Under the pieces are notes generated by a model, which was not told the origin of the DNA, did not search any database, and saw only the letters and a list, made by a program, of their open reading frames with translations. A program made the translations under genes and the position numbers. A DNA stretch of 64,000 nucleotides from Phytopseudomonas dryadis (GTDB lineage Bacteria; Pseudomonadota; Gammaproteobacteria; Pseudomonadales; Pseudomonadaceae): assembly GCF_004327355.1 (NCBI RefSeq), contig NZ_QJUM01000019.1:1-64000 (forward strand), given 5' to 3'. Below, piece after piece: positions 1-8,906 of the stretch. Every line of letters starts with the position of its first letter. Position 1 is the stretch's first letter.

Positions 1-651
1 GTGCATAGCCGACGCGCTGTTCATCCACCATCAACCCAGCCAGCGGATGACCGCTGCCGGAACGATGAAGGGGCAGCCAGAGCGGTAGCCTGGCGTTGAG
101 CGCAGCGATACCCAGGGCAGCTTCCCGGGTGTCGCTGCGCTCGACCCGGGCTACATTGGGGATCGGGTGCATAGCCGACGCGCTGTTCATCCACCATCAA
201 CCCAGCCAGCGGATGACCGCTGCCGGAACGATGAAGGGGCAGCCAGAGCGGTAGCCTGGCGTTGAGCGCAGCGATACCCAGGGCAGCTTCCCGGGTGTCG
301 CTGCGCTCGACCCGGGCTACGTTGGGGATCGGGTGCATAGCCGACGCGCTGTTCATCCACCTCAACCTGGCCAGCGGATGACCGCCGCTGGAACGATGGA
401 GGGGCAGACAGAGCGGTAGCCTGGCGTTGAGCGCAGCGATACCCAGGGCAGCTTCCCGGGTGTCGCTGCGCTCGACCCGGGCTACGTTGGGGATCGGGTG
501 CATAGCCAACGCGCTGTTCATCCACCATCAACCCAGCCAGCGGATGACCGCTGCCGGAACGATGAAGGGGCAGCCAGAGCGGTAGCCTGGCGTTGAGCGC
601 AGCGATACCCAGGGCAGGCTCCCGGGTGTCGCTGCGCTCGACCTGGGCTAC
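1..651. repeat. 166-bp tandem repeat, almost four copies
   Basis: Copies start at 1, 167, 333 and 498; the last ends near 651 and is cut by unique sequence. The window begins at a copy start, so the array may extend to the left. Each unit holds an imperfect inverted repeat of about 70 bp (85-154, 251-320, 416-485, 582-651) that runs from GTAGCCTGGCGTTGAGCGCA to TGCGCTCGACCCGGGCTAC. Copies differ by a few substitutions. Reading frames across it repeat the same peptide and look non-coding. Confidence 0.9.
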
Positions 652-744
652 TTTTCCGCCCTTGACCTCGAAGAAGAACTTTCCGCGCCATTCATCAGCG
701 TCAGTGGCCTGATTCGGCCAACCGCCGCCGCGCGGACGGCCTGT

Positions 745-1926
745 TCAAAGCAAGCGGCGCGCCGCCAGGTTTCCGATAAGCGCCAACAAGCCGAACTGCC
801 AGGCGGCCAGTTGATCGCTGTATTGCACACGGTTATGCAAACCGCCAAGCTGGCGGCAACTGATGCTGACATGATCGCCCAGTTTATGGGTAAAGCCGCT
901 GCCCGGCTGGTCGCGATCTTCAGTGGGTGCGAACAGTGTCCCCAGATAAAGCAGGAATCCATCGGGGTACTGATGGTTGGCGTTCAACGTCTGGCCCACC
1001 AGATCCAGCGGGTCGCGACTGATCTGACTCATGCTGCTACGGCCGTTGAGCACGAAACCGTCCTCGCCCTCGACTCGCAGATCCACCTCGCAGTTGCGTA
1101 CATCGTCGATACCAAAGCTGGCGTCGAACAGGCGAATGAACGGCCCGATGGCGCAGGAACCGTTGTTGTCCTTGGCCTTGCTCAGCAACAGCGCGCTGCG
1201 CCCTTCGAAATCGCGCAGGTTGACGTCGTTACCCAGCGTGGCCCCGATCACTCGACCCCGACTATTGACCACCAGCACCACCTCCGGCTCCGGATTATTC
1301 CAGGCTGACTTCGGGTGAATACCGATGTCCATACCGCTGCCCATGGCAGCCAGTACCGGGGCCTTGGTGAACACCTCGGCATCCGGGCCGATACCCACCT
1401 CGAGGTACTGCGACCACAGCCCTTTCTCCTGCAGCAGAACCTTCAGGCGCGCTGCATTCTCCGAACCCGGCACCAGGCTGCGCAGATTATCGCCAATCAT
1501 TTCGCGCACCTGGCCACGGATCTCCTCGGCACGCTGCGGATCGCCGCCGGCGCGCTCCTCGATCACCCGCTCGACCATGCTCGAGGCGAAGGTCACCCCG
1601 GCCGCCTTGATCACCTGCAGGTCGGCTGGTGCCAACAGGCTCGGGCGTGTCTCATCGCGCTCGCTGCCACTATTGGCGAGCAACTCGGCCACACTGCAGA
1701 CTCGCGGCATGCGGCTATCGTGTACATGCGCGTGAAGATTCTCCCGCTCGCACAGTCCGGCGAGTGTGGGAGACAGTGCGCTGAGGTCGAAAACGCCATG
1801 CTCATGCAACAGCACGGGGGCGGGCCCCGCGATCGCACCGGGGAGCCAGATCCGCCCGATCAGAGTACCGGTCAGACCATCTTCAGGCAGCGTGTTGTCG
1901 GGGGTCAGGATTACAGGACGGGCCAT
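745..1926 (-). CDS. Fumarylacetoacetate hydrolase (FAH) family protein, 393 aa
   Basis: FAH-fold enzymes are metal-dependent hydrolases, hydratases or decarboxylases of 2-oxo acids. The C-terminal half carries the family signature: EPEVVLVV (metal-binding acidic pair), then GNDVNLRDFEGRSALLL and CAIGPFIRLFD. The N-terminal part (about 1-150) is longer than in the minimal 280-aa enzymes. It is divergent from a LysR gene with a 155-bp shared promoter region, and the LysR gene is followed by a tricarboxylate-type transporter. A role in breaking down or dehydrating a 2-keto-3-deoxy acid delivered by that transporter is inferred; the substrate is not known. The start ATG at 1926 leaves room for the divergent promoters. 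Confidence 0.8.
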   Translation of the reverse strand: MARPVILTPDNTLPEDGLTGTLIGRIWLPGAIAGPAPVLLHEHGVFDLSALSPTLAGLCERENLHAHVHDSRMPRVCSVAELLANSGSERDETRPSLLAPADLQVIKAAGVTFASSMVERVIEERAGGDPQRAEEIRGQVREMIGDNLRSLVPGSENAARLKVLLQEKGLWSQYLEVGIGPDAEVFTKAPVLAAMGSGMDIGIHPKSAWNNPEPEVVLVVNSRGRVIGATLGNDVNLRDFEGRSALLLSKAKDNNGSCAIGPFIRLFDASFGIDDVRNCEVDLRVEGEDGFVLNGRSSMSQISRDPLDLVGQTLNANHQYPDGFLLYLGTLFAPTEDRDQPGSGFTHKLGDHVSISCRQLGGLHNRVQYSDQLAAWQFGLLALIGNLAARRLL

Positions 1927-1994
1927 ATACGAGCTCTTTTATTATGTGGGTGGGCGCATGGGTCAATGGAGGACAGGACTGATGCTGTGCGACC

Positions 1995-2057
1995 ATAACC
2001 AAGCATTTGCATCGGTGACCAATGACGAATCGTCAACACTCGATACGCCTTGGTTAT
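1995..2057. promoter_or_regulatory. LysR-type operator region between FAH gene and LysR gene
   Basis: TGACGAATCGTCA at 2023-2035 is a perfect T-N11-A palindrome, the standard LysR box. It is flanked by a 9-bp inverted repeat, ATAACCAAG (1995-2003) and CTTGGTTAT (2049-2057). Related ATAAC/CCAAGC elements recur upstream of the tctC gene. Binding is inferred. Confidence 0.5.
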
Positions 2058-2081
2058 CACCACGAACCTCCTGGTAACCCC

Positions 2082-3035
2082 ATGACAGCGAACCTGAGCA
2101 AGCTTCCCACGCTGCATAACTGGCTGCGCCTGCGCCATCTGCAACTGATCGAGACCCTCGCCGACACCACCAACATGCACGCCACCGCGCAACGGATGGG
2201 GCTCAGCCAGCCGGCCGTGAGCAAGATGTTGCGCGAGATCGAGCAGATGCTCGACTTCCTCCTGTTCGATCGCCAACCCCGCGAACTGGTGGCGACCGAA
2301 CTCGGCCTGATCGTCATCGCCTACGCCAGGCGCACCCTGAACGACTGCCGACACTTCGCCCTGGAACTGGAAAGCCTGCGCCAGGGCGGCTATGGCCACC
2401 TGCGCATCGGCGCCATCGTTGCCGCGACCGCCCAGGTGGTGCCGAGCACCCTGCTGCAGCTGAAACAGCAACGTCCCCTGCTGACCATCGAACTGTTCGA
2501 ACACACCAGCGACCAGTTGCTGCAGATGCTCCTGCACAAACAGCTGGATCTGGTCATCGGACGCTTTACCGAACCGCGCCAGCAGGAGCACTTCAGCTAC
2601 CAGGAGGTCGCCAGCGAACCCTTCCTGCTGTGCGCCGACCCCACCCATCCGCTGGCCCGACAGACAGCCCCCAGTGCCAGGAACCTGGAGCAATGGCCCT
2701 GGGTGGTCTATCCACCCAACACCCCGCTGCGGCGGATGATCGAACAGGCCTTCGGCGATGCCGGTATCCACTTTCCCGGTAACCGGGTGGAAACGGTATC
2801 CGTACAGTCCACCCTGCACCTGTTGCGCCATAGCCAGGCCCTGGCCCTGCTGCCCGAGGCCATCGTCCTGCAGCAGGTCGCCCTGGGACAGTTGGTGCTG
2901 CTGCAACCTCCGCTGCAGACACCGTCGCTCGGCTACGGCCTGATCCGGCGCAAGGACGAGCCGCTGTCAGCCAATGCAACGCAGTTCTGCGAGGCTCTGC
3001 GCCAGGTGCTGGACAATCCTGCTGTCACACCATAG
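2082..3035 (+). CDS. LysR family transcriptional regulator
   Basis: 317-aa LysR-type regulator. The N-terminal winged helix-turn-helix includes the motif HATAQRMGLSQPAVSKMLREI, followed by a periplasmic-binding-protein-like effector domain from about residue 95. An upstream in-frame codon at 2022 exists, but the ATG at 2082 begins the conserved HTH region at the usual distance and keeps the divergent operator free. It sits between a divergent FAH enzyme and the TctCBA-Ldh genes and likely controls both, responding to an organic acid. LysR boxes occur on both sides of the gene. Confidence 0.88.
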   Translation: MTANLSKLPTLHNWLRLRHLQLIETLADTTNMHATAQRMGLSQPAVSKMLREIEQMLDFLLFDRQPRELVATELGLIVIAYARRTLNDCRHFALELESLRQGGYGHLRIGAIVAATAQVVPSTLLQLKQQRPLLTIELFEHTSDQLLQMLLHKQLDLVIGRFTEPRQQEHFSYQEVASEPFLLCADPTHPLARQTAPSARNLEQWPWVVYPPNTPLRRMIEQAFGDAGIHFPGNRVETVSVQSTLHLLRHSQALALLPEAIVLQQVALGQLVLLQPPLQTPSLGYGLIRRKDEPLSANATQFCEALRQVLDNPAVTP

Positions 3036-3061
3036 ATCGACTGGCGGTCGAACGGTTTCTC

Positions 3062-3239
3062 GTAGGGTGGGTTAGCCGCCTGTTGCATATGTCGGGCAAC
3101 TCGCGGTTTCCGGGGCGGCGTAACCCACCATGGGCGCAACACCTTCCACCGCCTGGTGGGTTACGCGGGGCGGCCATCCGCGACGCACCACGACAGCGGT
3201 ACCTGTCAATCCGTGCCCGGCGTCGCTAACCCACCCTAC
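3062..3239. repeat. Intergenic inverted-repeat element (GTAGGGTGGGTTAGC ends)
   Basis: Perfect 15-bp terminal inverted repeats: GTAGGGTGGGTTAGC at 3062-3076 and its complement at 3225-3239. The interior has further GGTGGGTTACGC/GTAACCCACC pairs. No credible coding frame. It is a MITE- or REP-like filler between the LysR gene and the transporter operon. Confidence 0.7.
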
Positions 3240-3265
3240 CTACTGCGCCAGGTGCTGGCCCCGGA

Positions 3266-3296
3266 ATAACCTCTCGTTATGGCGTGATTACCAAGC
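3266..3296. promoter_or_regulatory. LysR box upstream of tctC
   Basis: ATAACCTCTCGTTAT (3266-3280) is a perfect ATAAC-N5-GTTAT palindrome of T-N11-A form. ATTACCAAGC (3287-3296) follows and resembles ATAACCAAGC at 1995. The site lies about 145 bp upstream of the tctC start, as expected for an activator site of the adjacent LysR protein. Inference only. Confidence 0.5.
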
Positions 3297-3425
3297 CTCA
3301 TTAGACAACCCGGCTCGCCAGGCAATAGGGTGCCAACCATGTCCACCGCTCTGGCATGGGCTATCGCGACCGGGCACTCACTGCATCGGCGTGATCACTG
3401 ACAATAATTTCAATAGGTGACCAGC

Positions 3426-4415
3426 ATGCTTTCCTACCTGGCTGCGCGCGCTTCGCGGCATACCTGCAAATCCCTCCTGCTCTGCGCCCTGCTCGTCTCG
3501 CCCTTGGCCATGGCAGCCTATCCGGAAAAGCCCATCCAGTTGATCGTGCCCTGGGCCGCCGGAGGCGGCAGCGACGCCGCCGCCCGCGGGATCGCCGCGG
3601 CGCTGGAGAAGGAACTCGGTGTCACCATCAACGTGGTCAACCGTGCGGGTGGCAATGGGGTGGTCGGCCATAGCGTGATGGCCAGCGCCAGGCCGGATGG
3701 CTATACGCTGGGCTTCATCACTGGCGAATTGAACATGATGCACTGGCAGGGGTTGACCAAGCTGACCTACGAGAACTTCACCCCGATCGCCATGACCAAC
3801 TATGACTATCCCGGCGTGCAGGTGGCGGCGAACGCCCCCTACGACAGCGTCAGCGACCTGCTGGAAACCATTCGCACCCAGCCCAAGGGCACCATCAAGG
3901 CCTCCGGTACCGGCCTGGGCGGCATCTGGCACGTGGCGTTCGCCGGGCTGTTGCTGGAGCAGGGCATCGAGCCGGACAAGATCACCTTCGTTCCCAGCCA
4001 GGGTGCAGCCCCGGCCATGGTCGAACTGGCCGCCGGCAGCATCCAGCTGGTGCCGACCTCGGTGCCCGAAGCCCGCTCGATGATCGATGCCGGCAGGGCC
4101 AAGGGCCTGGCGATCCTCTCGCCCGAGCGCAACCCGGCCTTCCCGGACATCCCGACCCTCAAGGAAAGCCTGGGCAGCGACTACTCGCTGGGTGAATGGC
4201 GCGGCATCGCCGGGCCGAAAAACCTGCCGCCGGAGATCGTCGCCACCCTCGAAGCGGCCCTGGAGAAGGCCTACAACTCCGAGCTGTACCAGGACTACAT
4301 GCACAAGCTCGGCTTTGGCATCGAGTGGCGCAACGCCGCCGACTTCTCCACTTTCCTCGAAAAGAACAATACCTACATGGGCGGTATCATCGAAAAGATC
4401 GGCATGAAGAAGTAA
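3426..4415 (+). CDS. Tripartite tricarboxylate transporter substrate-binding protein (TctC/Bug family)
   Basis: 329-aa periplasmic binding protein. There is a signal peptide (CKSLLLCALLVSPLAMAAYP), then the family start YPEKPIQLIVPWAAGGGSDAAAR and the GGNGVVGH ligand loop typical of Bug proteins. These bind di/tricarboxylates or related organic acids. An in-frame GTG lies at 3417, but AGGTGA sits 5 nt before the ATG at 3426, so the ATG is preferred. It is the first gene of a TctC-TctB-TctA-dehydrogenase operon. A stem-loop follows the gene, which often lets the binding protein be made in excess. Confidence 0.9.
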   Translation: MLSYLAARASRHTCKSLLLCALLVSPLAMAAYPEKPIQLIVPWAAGGGSDAAARGIAAALEKELGVTINVVNRAGGNGVVGHSVMASARPDGYTLGFITGELNMMHWQGLTKLTYENFTPIAMTNYDYPGVQVAANAPYDSVSDLLETIRTQPKGTIKASGTGLGGIWHVAFAGLLLEQGIEPDKITFVPSQGAAPAMVELAAGSIQLVPTSVPEARSMIDAGRAKGLAILSPERNPAFPDIPTLKESLGSDYSLGEWRGIAGPKNLPPEIVATLEAALEKAYNSELYQDYMHKLGFGIEWRNAADFSTFLEKNNTYMGGIIEKIGMKK

Positions 4416-4428
4416 GCCGTTCCTTTAC

Positions 4429-4452
4429 AACGACGCCTTTCGGGGCGTCGTT
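4429..4452 (+). terminator. Intra-operon stem-loop after tctC
   Basis: AACGACGCC-TTTCG-GGGCGTCGTT forms a 9-10 bp stem but lacks a clear T tract. It probably acts as a partial terminator or mRNA stabiliser between the binding protein and membrane genes. Confidence 0.5.
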
Positions 4453-4482
4453 CGTCTCCGTTCTGCGGTAAGAGAACTCCCC

Positions 4483-4932
4483 ATGAAAGATCTAATCCTC
4501 GGTCTCGTTTTCATCGCCCTGGGCATCACCGTCTGGGTGCTGGCACAGGATTTCCCCGCCGTCCCCGGCATGCAGTACGGCGCCAACCTGTTCCCCAGCC
4601 TGATCGCCGCCGGCATGGTGATCGGCGGCGCCCTGCTGAGCGTCGCGACCCTGCGCAAGATGCGCCGGAACGCGTCCGCCAGCGGCGGCGGCTTCGTCCT
4701 GCCCCACCCCGGCCTGCTGGTGCCCTGCCTGATGGTGGTGGCCTACATCTACCTGAGCGAGGTGCTCGGCGCGGCCCTGACGATGCTGCTGATCATGCTG
4801 ATACTGCTGCTCCAGGGCGGCGTGCGCTGGCTGCCATCGCTGCTGATCAGCGCCGTGTCCACCGCGGTGATCAGCCTCTCCTTCGGCCACATGCTCAAGG
4901 TTCCGCTTCCTAGCGGGCCCTTCGGCTTCTGA
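4483..4932 (+). CDS. TctB-type small membrane subunit of tripartite tricarboxylate transporter
   Basis: 149 aa with four predicted hydrophobic segments (about residues 3-22, 37-57, 82-100 and 105-135), as in TctB proteins. It begins with MKDLILGLVFIALGITVWVL, which is characteristic of this small, poorly conserved subunit. It lies between tctC and tctA with a 10-bp gap to tctA, the usual gene order. It works with TctA in the inner membrane to drive solute uptake using an ion gradient. Confidence 0.87.
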   Translation: MKDLILGLVFIALGITVWVLAQDFPAVPGMQYGANLFPSLIAAGMVIGGALLSVATLRKMRRNASASGGGFVLPHPGLLVPCLMVVAYIYLSEVLGAALTMLLIMLILLLQGGVRWLPSLLISAVSTAVISLSFGHMLKVPLPSGPFGF

Positions 4933-4942
4933 GGCACTGCCC

Positions 4943-6463
4943 ATGAACGCACTACTCGACGGCATTCTGCTGGTGTTCAACTTCCAGACGCTGCTGGTGA
5001 TTCTCGCCGCGGCGATCTTCGGCGTCTTCGTCGGCGCCATTCCCGGCCTTTCCGCGACCATGGCCGTGGCCCTGCTGGTACCGGTCACCTTCGCCATGGA
5101 ACCGACCGCGGCCATCGCCGCGATCATCACCACCTCGGCCATGGCGATCTTCGCCGGCGATATTCCCGGCGCCTACCTGAACATTCCCGGCACGCCCGCC
5201 TCGGCCGCCTACGTCAGCGACTGCGCAGCGCTCGGCCGTCAGGGCCGCGCCCGCGAGTGCCTCGGCGTCAACCTCACCTGTTCGGTGATCGGCGGCCTGT
5301 TCGGCACTACGGTGCTGGTCATGGTGGCGCCGTCGCTGGCCGAATTCGCCCTCAACTTCAGTTCCTTCGAATACTTCTGGCTGGCGGTGCTGGGTCTGAG
5401 CAGCGCGGTGTTCATCTCCACCGGTTCGGCGCTCAAGGGCTTCCTCTCGCTGATGGTCGGCCTGCTGCTGTCCACCATCGGTCTGGACATGGTCACCGGC
5501 GCGCCACGCTTCACCTTCGACGTGCCGGATCTGATGGCCGGGATCAACTTCATCCCGGTGATGATCGGCTTCTTCGCCATGTACGAGGTGATGAAGCTCT
5601 ATAGCAACCACGACAAGGACGACGCCGGAAAGACCATCCCCAAGCAGTACGGCAACGTCTTCGGCAAGGTGCCGATGCACCTCAAGCGCTACTGGAAGAG
5701 CGTGATCCGCGGCAGCGGCGTGGGCGGTTTCATCGGCATCCTGCCCGGCGCCGGCGCCGACATCGCCGCGTGGATCGCCTACGCCATCAGCAAGAAGCGC
5801 TCGAAGACCCCGGAGGCCTTCGGCACGGGCCACATCGAAGGCCTGGTCGACGCCGGCTCGGCGAACAACTCGGCGGTCGCCGGCTCCTGGGTGCCGGCGC
5901 TGGTGTTCGGCATTCCCGGCGATTCGATCACCGCCATCGTCATCGGCGTGCTGTACATGAAGGGCATGAACCCCGGCCCGACCATCTTCCTGGACAACAG
6001 CGCCATGGCCTACGGCCTGTTCACCGCCTTCTTCGTCGCCAATCTGGTGTTGCTGCCGATCGGCTACCTGGCCATCCGCAGCGCCCACGTATTCGCCGTG
6101 ACGCCGCTGCGCGTGCTGATGCCGATCATCCTGTGCTTCTGCATCGTCGGCGCCTTCGCCATCAACAACAGCCTGACCGACGTGTGGATCATGCTGGTCT
6201 GCGGCATCGTCGCCTACCTGATCGCCACCGCCGACGTGCCCCTCGCTCCGGCCATCCTCGGCCTGGTGCTGGGCAACATCCTGGAAACCAACTTCATGAC
6301 CTCGATGATCAAGGCCGACGGCAACCTGCTGGCCTTCGTCGAGCGGCCGATCAGCGCCTGCCTGGCCCTGTTCGTCCTGATCATCGCCCTGTTCCCGCTG
6401 CTGGCCAGGCTCTGGCGCAAGCGCGGTAACGCCCCTCTGGTGCCGAAGGAAGTCATAGAATGA
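4943..6463 (+). CDS. TctA-type large membrane subunit of tripartite tricarboxylate transporter
   Basis: 506 aa, the normal family length, with about 11-12 transmembrane segments. It contains the two related TctA signatures: GAIPGLSATMAVALL near residue 33 and GILPGAGADIAAWIAY near residue 270. GIPGDSITAIVIGVLYMKG follows. The stop overlaps the start of the next gene (ATGA, 6460-6463), which suggests translational coupling with the dehydrogenase. Substrate unknown; the linked dehydrogenase suggests a 2-hydroxy acid. Confidence 0.93.
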   Translation: MNALLDGILLVFNFQTLLVILAAAIFGVFVGAIPGLSATMAVALLVPVTFAMEPTAAIAAIITTSAMAIFAGDIPGAYLNIPGTPASAAYVSDCAALGRQGRARECLGVNLTCSVIGGLFGTTVLVMVAPSLAEFALNFSSFEYFWLAVLGLSSAVFISTGSALKGFLSLMVGLLLSTIGLDMVTGAPRFTFDVPDLMAGINFIPVMIGFFAMYEVMKLYSNHDKDDAGKTIPKQYGNVFGKVPMHLKRYWKSVIRGSGVGGFIGILPGAGADIAAWIAYAISKKRSKTPEAFGTGHIEGLVDAGSANNSAVAGSWVPALVFGIPGDSITAIVIGVLYMKGMNPGPTIFLDNSAMAYGLFTAFFVANLVLLPIGYLAIRSAHVFAVTPLRVLMPIILCFCIVGAFAINNSLTDVWIMLVCGIVAYLIATADVPLAPAILGLVLGNILETNFMTSMIKADGNLLAFVERPISACLALFVLIIALFPLLARLWRKRGNAPLVPKEVIE

Positions 6464-7506
6464 GCCGTATCGCCCCCCAAGCGCTGGAGCGCTTCGTCGA
6501 ACAACTGTTGCTCGACGCCAAGGTCAGCCCCGACGTAGCCACGGTGGTCAGCCGGGTGCTGGTCGAAGGTGATCTGCTCGGCCACCACACCCATGGCGTG
6601 AAACTGGCCCAGGGCTACCTCAAGGATCTGCGCGGCGGCCAGGCCAAGGGCAATGCCGAGAGCCTGAGGATCGTCCGCCAGACCCCGGCAGCGGTGCTCT
6701 ACGACGCCGACTACCTGCTCGGCCCGTATTGCGTCGAACAGGCGCTGGACTTCACCGCCCGGGCCGCACGCACCTTCGGCATTGGCGTGGCGACCATTCG
6801 CCGCTCGCACCATATCGCTTGCCTGGCCGCCTACCTGCAGCGCTACACCGAGCAGGATCTGATTCCGCTGGTGCTGACCTCCGACCCGGCCGTGGCCTCG
6901 GTGGCGCCGCATGGCGGGCTCGATCCGGTGTACACGCCGAACCCGCTGGGCATCGGCATTCCAACCGGGGACAAGCCAATCCTTATCGACGTCAGCATGT
7001 CGACCATCACCAACGGCCTGGTCAACAAGACCCACCAGGCCGGCGGCCAACTGGAACATGCCGCGCTGATCGGCCAGGACGGCCAGCCGACCCGCGACAC
7101 CGCTGCCTACTTCGGCACGCCGCCGGGCGCCATCCTGCCGCTGGGCAGCCTGGAGTTCGGCCACAAGGGCTTCGCCCTCGGCACCCTGGTCGAGGCGCTG
7201 ACCGCCGGCCTCGGCGGCTTCGGGCGCAAGGACGGGGTCAGGCAATGGGGCGCGGCGGTGACCGTGCTGACCTTCGACCCGGCGTTCTTCGGTGGCGTCG
7301 ACGAGCTCAAGGCGGAGATGGATCACTTCGTCGGCGCCTGCCTGGACAGCCGCCCGCGCGTGGTGCAAAACCCGGTGCGCATGCCGGGCCATGCCGGCAT
7401 CGCGCGGCGGACGAAGGCCTTCGAACAGGGGCTGGAGCTGCCGGAGGATGTGCTGGCGGCGCTGCGTACAGCTGCCAGCGAGGCCGGGCACGACTATCCA
7501 TTCTGA
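6460..7506 (+). CDS. Ldh family (malate/L-lactate dehydrogenase-type) NAD(P)-dependent oxidoreductase
   Basis: 348 aa; belongs to the L-sulfolactate/malate dehydrogenase (LDH2/MDHG/YlbC) family, which oxidises 2-hydroxy acids to 2-oxo acids. Family features visible are GHHTHGVKL near the N-terminus, RRSHHIACLAAYLQRY, TPNPLGIGIPTG and GHKGFALGTLVEAL. It overlaps tctA by 4 bp, so uptake and the first oxidation step are made together. The substrate is probably a hydroxy acid or deoxy-sugar acid carried by TctABC. A terminator follows the gene. Confidence 0.88.
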   Translation: MSRIAPQALERFVEQLLLDAKVSPDVATVVSRVLVEGDLLGHHTHGVKLAQGYLKDLRGGQAKGNAESLRIVRQTPAAVLYDADYLLGPYCVEQALDFTARAARTFGIGVATIRRSHHIACLAAYLQRYTEQDLIPLVLTSDPAVASVAPHGGLDPVYTPNPLGIGIPTGDKPILIDVSMSTITNGLVNKTHQAGGQLEHAALIGQDGQPTRDTAAYFGTPPGAILPLGSLEFGHKGFALGTLVEALTAGLGGFGRKDGVRQWGAAVTVLTFDPAFFGGVDELKAEMDHFVGACLDSRPRVVQNPVRMPGHAGIARRTKAFEQGLELPEDVLAALRTAASEAGHDYPF

Positions 7507-7526
7507 AACGCACGGCTAACCCCCGA

Positions 7527-7551
7527 GGGGCGGCATGACCGCCCCTTTTTC
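7527..7551 (+). terminator. Rho-independent terminator of the tctCBA-ldh operon
   Basis: GGGGCGG-CATGA-CCGCCCC followed by TTTTTC, 20 bp after the stop codon. Confidence 0.85.
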
Positions 7552-7582
7552 TTGCCTGGAAAAGGTGGGCTACAAGGTGGAA

Positions 7583-7630
7583 GAAAAAACTGCCTCGCAC
7601 CTGCAGATTCGTGGGTGGGTGCGAGGCAGT
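7583..7630 (-). terminator. Terminator of the minus-strand oxidase gene
   Basis: 13-bp perfect stem (ACTGCCTCGCACC at 7589-7601 with its complement at 7618-7630). On the minus strand it is followed by six T residues (A tract 7584-7589). Together with 7527-7551 it insulates the two converging operons. Confidence 0.85.
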
Positions 7631-7636
7631 GGGAAA

Positions 7637-8839
7637 CTAGCGACGGCTGGCTTCGGCCAGGCCGCGCCAGACGGGATCGTGGATCAGCTCCGGCGTCAGA
7701 TCCGCCAGCTCGCGGCAGCCCAGCAGGCCCAGGGAGCGATCCATCTCGCTGCGCAGGATGTCGATTGCGTGGCTGGCCCCCGGGCCTTTGCCCGCGGCCA
7801 GGCCATACAGGCCCGCCCGCCCGAGGAACACCCCATCGGCGCCTAACAGACGCGCCTTGAGAATGTCCGTGCCGCGGCGGAAACCACCATCGAGGAACAC
7901 GCTGACGCGACCCTTGAGCTGCTGCACGATACCGGGCAGCACTTCCATGGCCGACACCGCACTGTCGAGCTGGCGACCGCCATGGTTGGACAGCACCACG
8001 CCATCGACGCCGTACTTGATCGCCTGGGGCGCATCGTCCGGATGCATCAGGCCCTTGACGATGAGTTTGCCGGGCCACAGGTCACGCAACCAGGCAATAT
8101 CCTGCCAACTCAGGGTAGCGTCCAGTTCCTGGCCGATGGCACTGGCCGCACCTTTTACCGAGTCCTGCCCCGGCTTCAACAGATTGCCCAGGTTCTTGAA
8201 GCGTGGCACGCCATGGGGTACCAGCACATCCCAAATCCAGGCGGGATGGGCCGCGACGTCCAGCGCATTGCGCAGGTCGAGCTTCAGCGGCCGGCGGTAG
8301 TTGCGCCGATCCCACTCGCGATTACCGAGAATCGCACTGTCGGTGGTGACCACTATGGCCTCCAGTTCCAGCGCCTTGCAGCGTGCCACCAGATCGGCAA
8401 CATGCTGGCGGGTGCGATACAGGTAGATCTGCATCCAGGTGCGCGCCCCGTCAATGGCAGCGATTTCTTCGATGGCGATGGTGGAGGCATTACTCAGCAC
8501 AAAGGGAATTCCGGCACGGGCGGCCGCCTGGGCCAGGTGCCAATCACCACGATCGGTCAGCAGACCATTGAAGCCGGTCGGTCCGATCAGAAAAGGCATG
8601 CTCGAGGGACGCTCGAAAAAATGGCAACCCAGGTCACGCTGGCCGACATCGATCAGCGTGCGCGGTTGCAGGGTGATGCCCTCGAACACGCTGCGGTTAC
8701 GCCTTAGCGTCACTTCATCGTCGGCGCCGCCCTCGACGTACTCGAAAGAAAAGTTCGGCAGCCGGCGGCGCGCCATCGCCCGCAGTTCATCAATGCTTTG
8801 GGCGCGTCGATAATCGCGGCCCGTATAGAAACGTCTCAT
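7637..8839 (-). CDS. FMN-dependent alpha-hydroxyacid oxidase/dehydrogenase
   Basis: 400 aa, lactate/mandelate dehydrogenase-glycolate oxidase family. The TIM-barrel family signature SNHGGRQLD (active-site His and Arg) is present, as is the FMN-phosphate region DGGFRRGTDILKARLLGAD. The enzyme converts an L-2-hydroxy acid to a 2-oxo acid. GGAG precedes the ATG at good spacing. It is the last gene of the minus-strand cluster that includes a TRAP transporter, but a hairpin with a T tract lies upstream of it, so expression may be partly separate. A hydroxy acid from the same pathway is the likely substrate. Confidence 0.88.
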   Translation of the reverse strand: MRRFYTGRDYRRAQSIDELRAMARRRLPNFSFEYVEGGADDEVTLRRNRSVFEGITLQPRTLIDVGQRDLGCHFFERPSSMPFLIGPTGFNGLLTDRGDWHLAQAAARAGIPFVLSNASTIAIEEIAAIDGARTWMQIYLYRTRQHVADLVARCKALELEAIVVTTDSAILGNREWDRRNYRRPLKLDLRNALDVAAHPAWIWDVLVPHGVPRFKNLGNLLKPGQDSVKGAASAIGQELDATLSWQDIAWLRDLWPGKLIVKGLMHPDDAPQAIKYGVDGVVLSNHGGRQLDSAVSAMEVLPGIVQQLKGRVSVFLDGGFRRGTDILKARLLGADGVFLGRAGLYGLAAGKGPGASHAIDILRSEMDRSLGLLGCRELADLTPELIHDPVWRGLAEASRR

Positions 8840-8857
8840 AAATGCTCCAGGCTAATG

Positions 8858-8884
8858 CCAAAAGCGCGTCTCGAGACGCGCTTG
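8858..8884 (-). terminator. Palindrome with T tract between FAH and oxidase genes
   Basis: A perfect 22-bp palindrome at 8862-8883 (half AAGCGCGTCTC) is followed on the minus strand by TTTT. It is a likely (partial) terminator after the FAH gene. Confidence 0.65.
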
Positions 8885-8906
8885 TTCGGATGCCCTCTCG
8901 GCAGTA

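Noticed and set aside
21..531. Minus-strand open frames of 114-166 codons in the 166-bp tandem repeat
   Set aside because: They merely translate the repeat unit; no ribosome site and no conserved domain.
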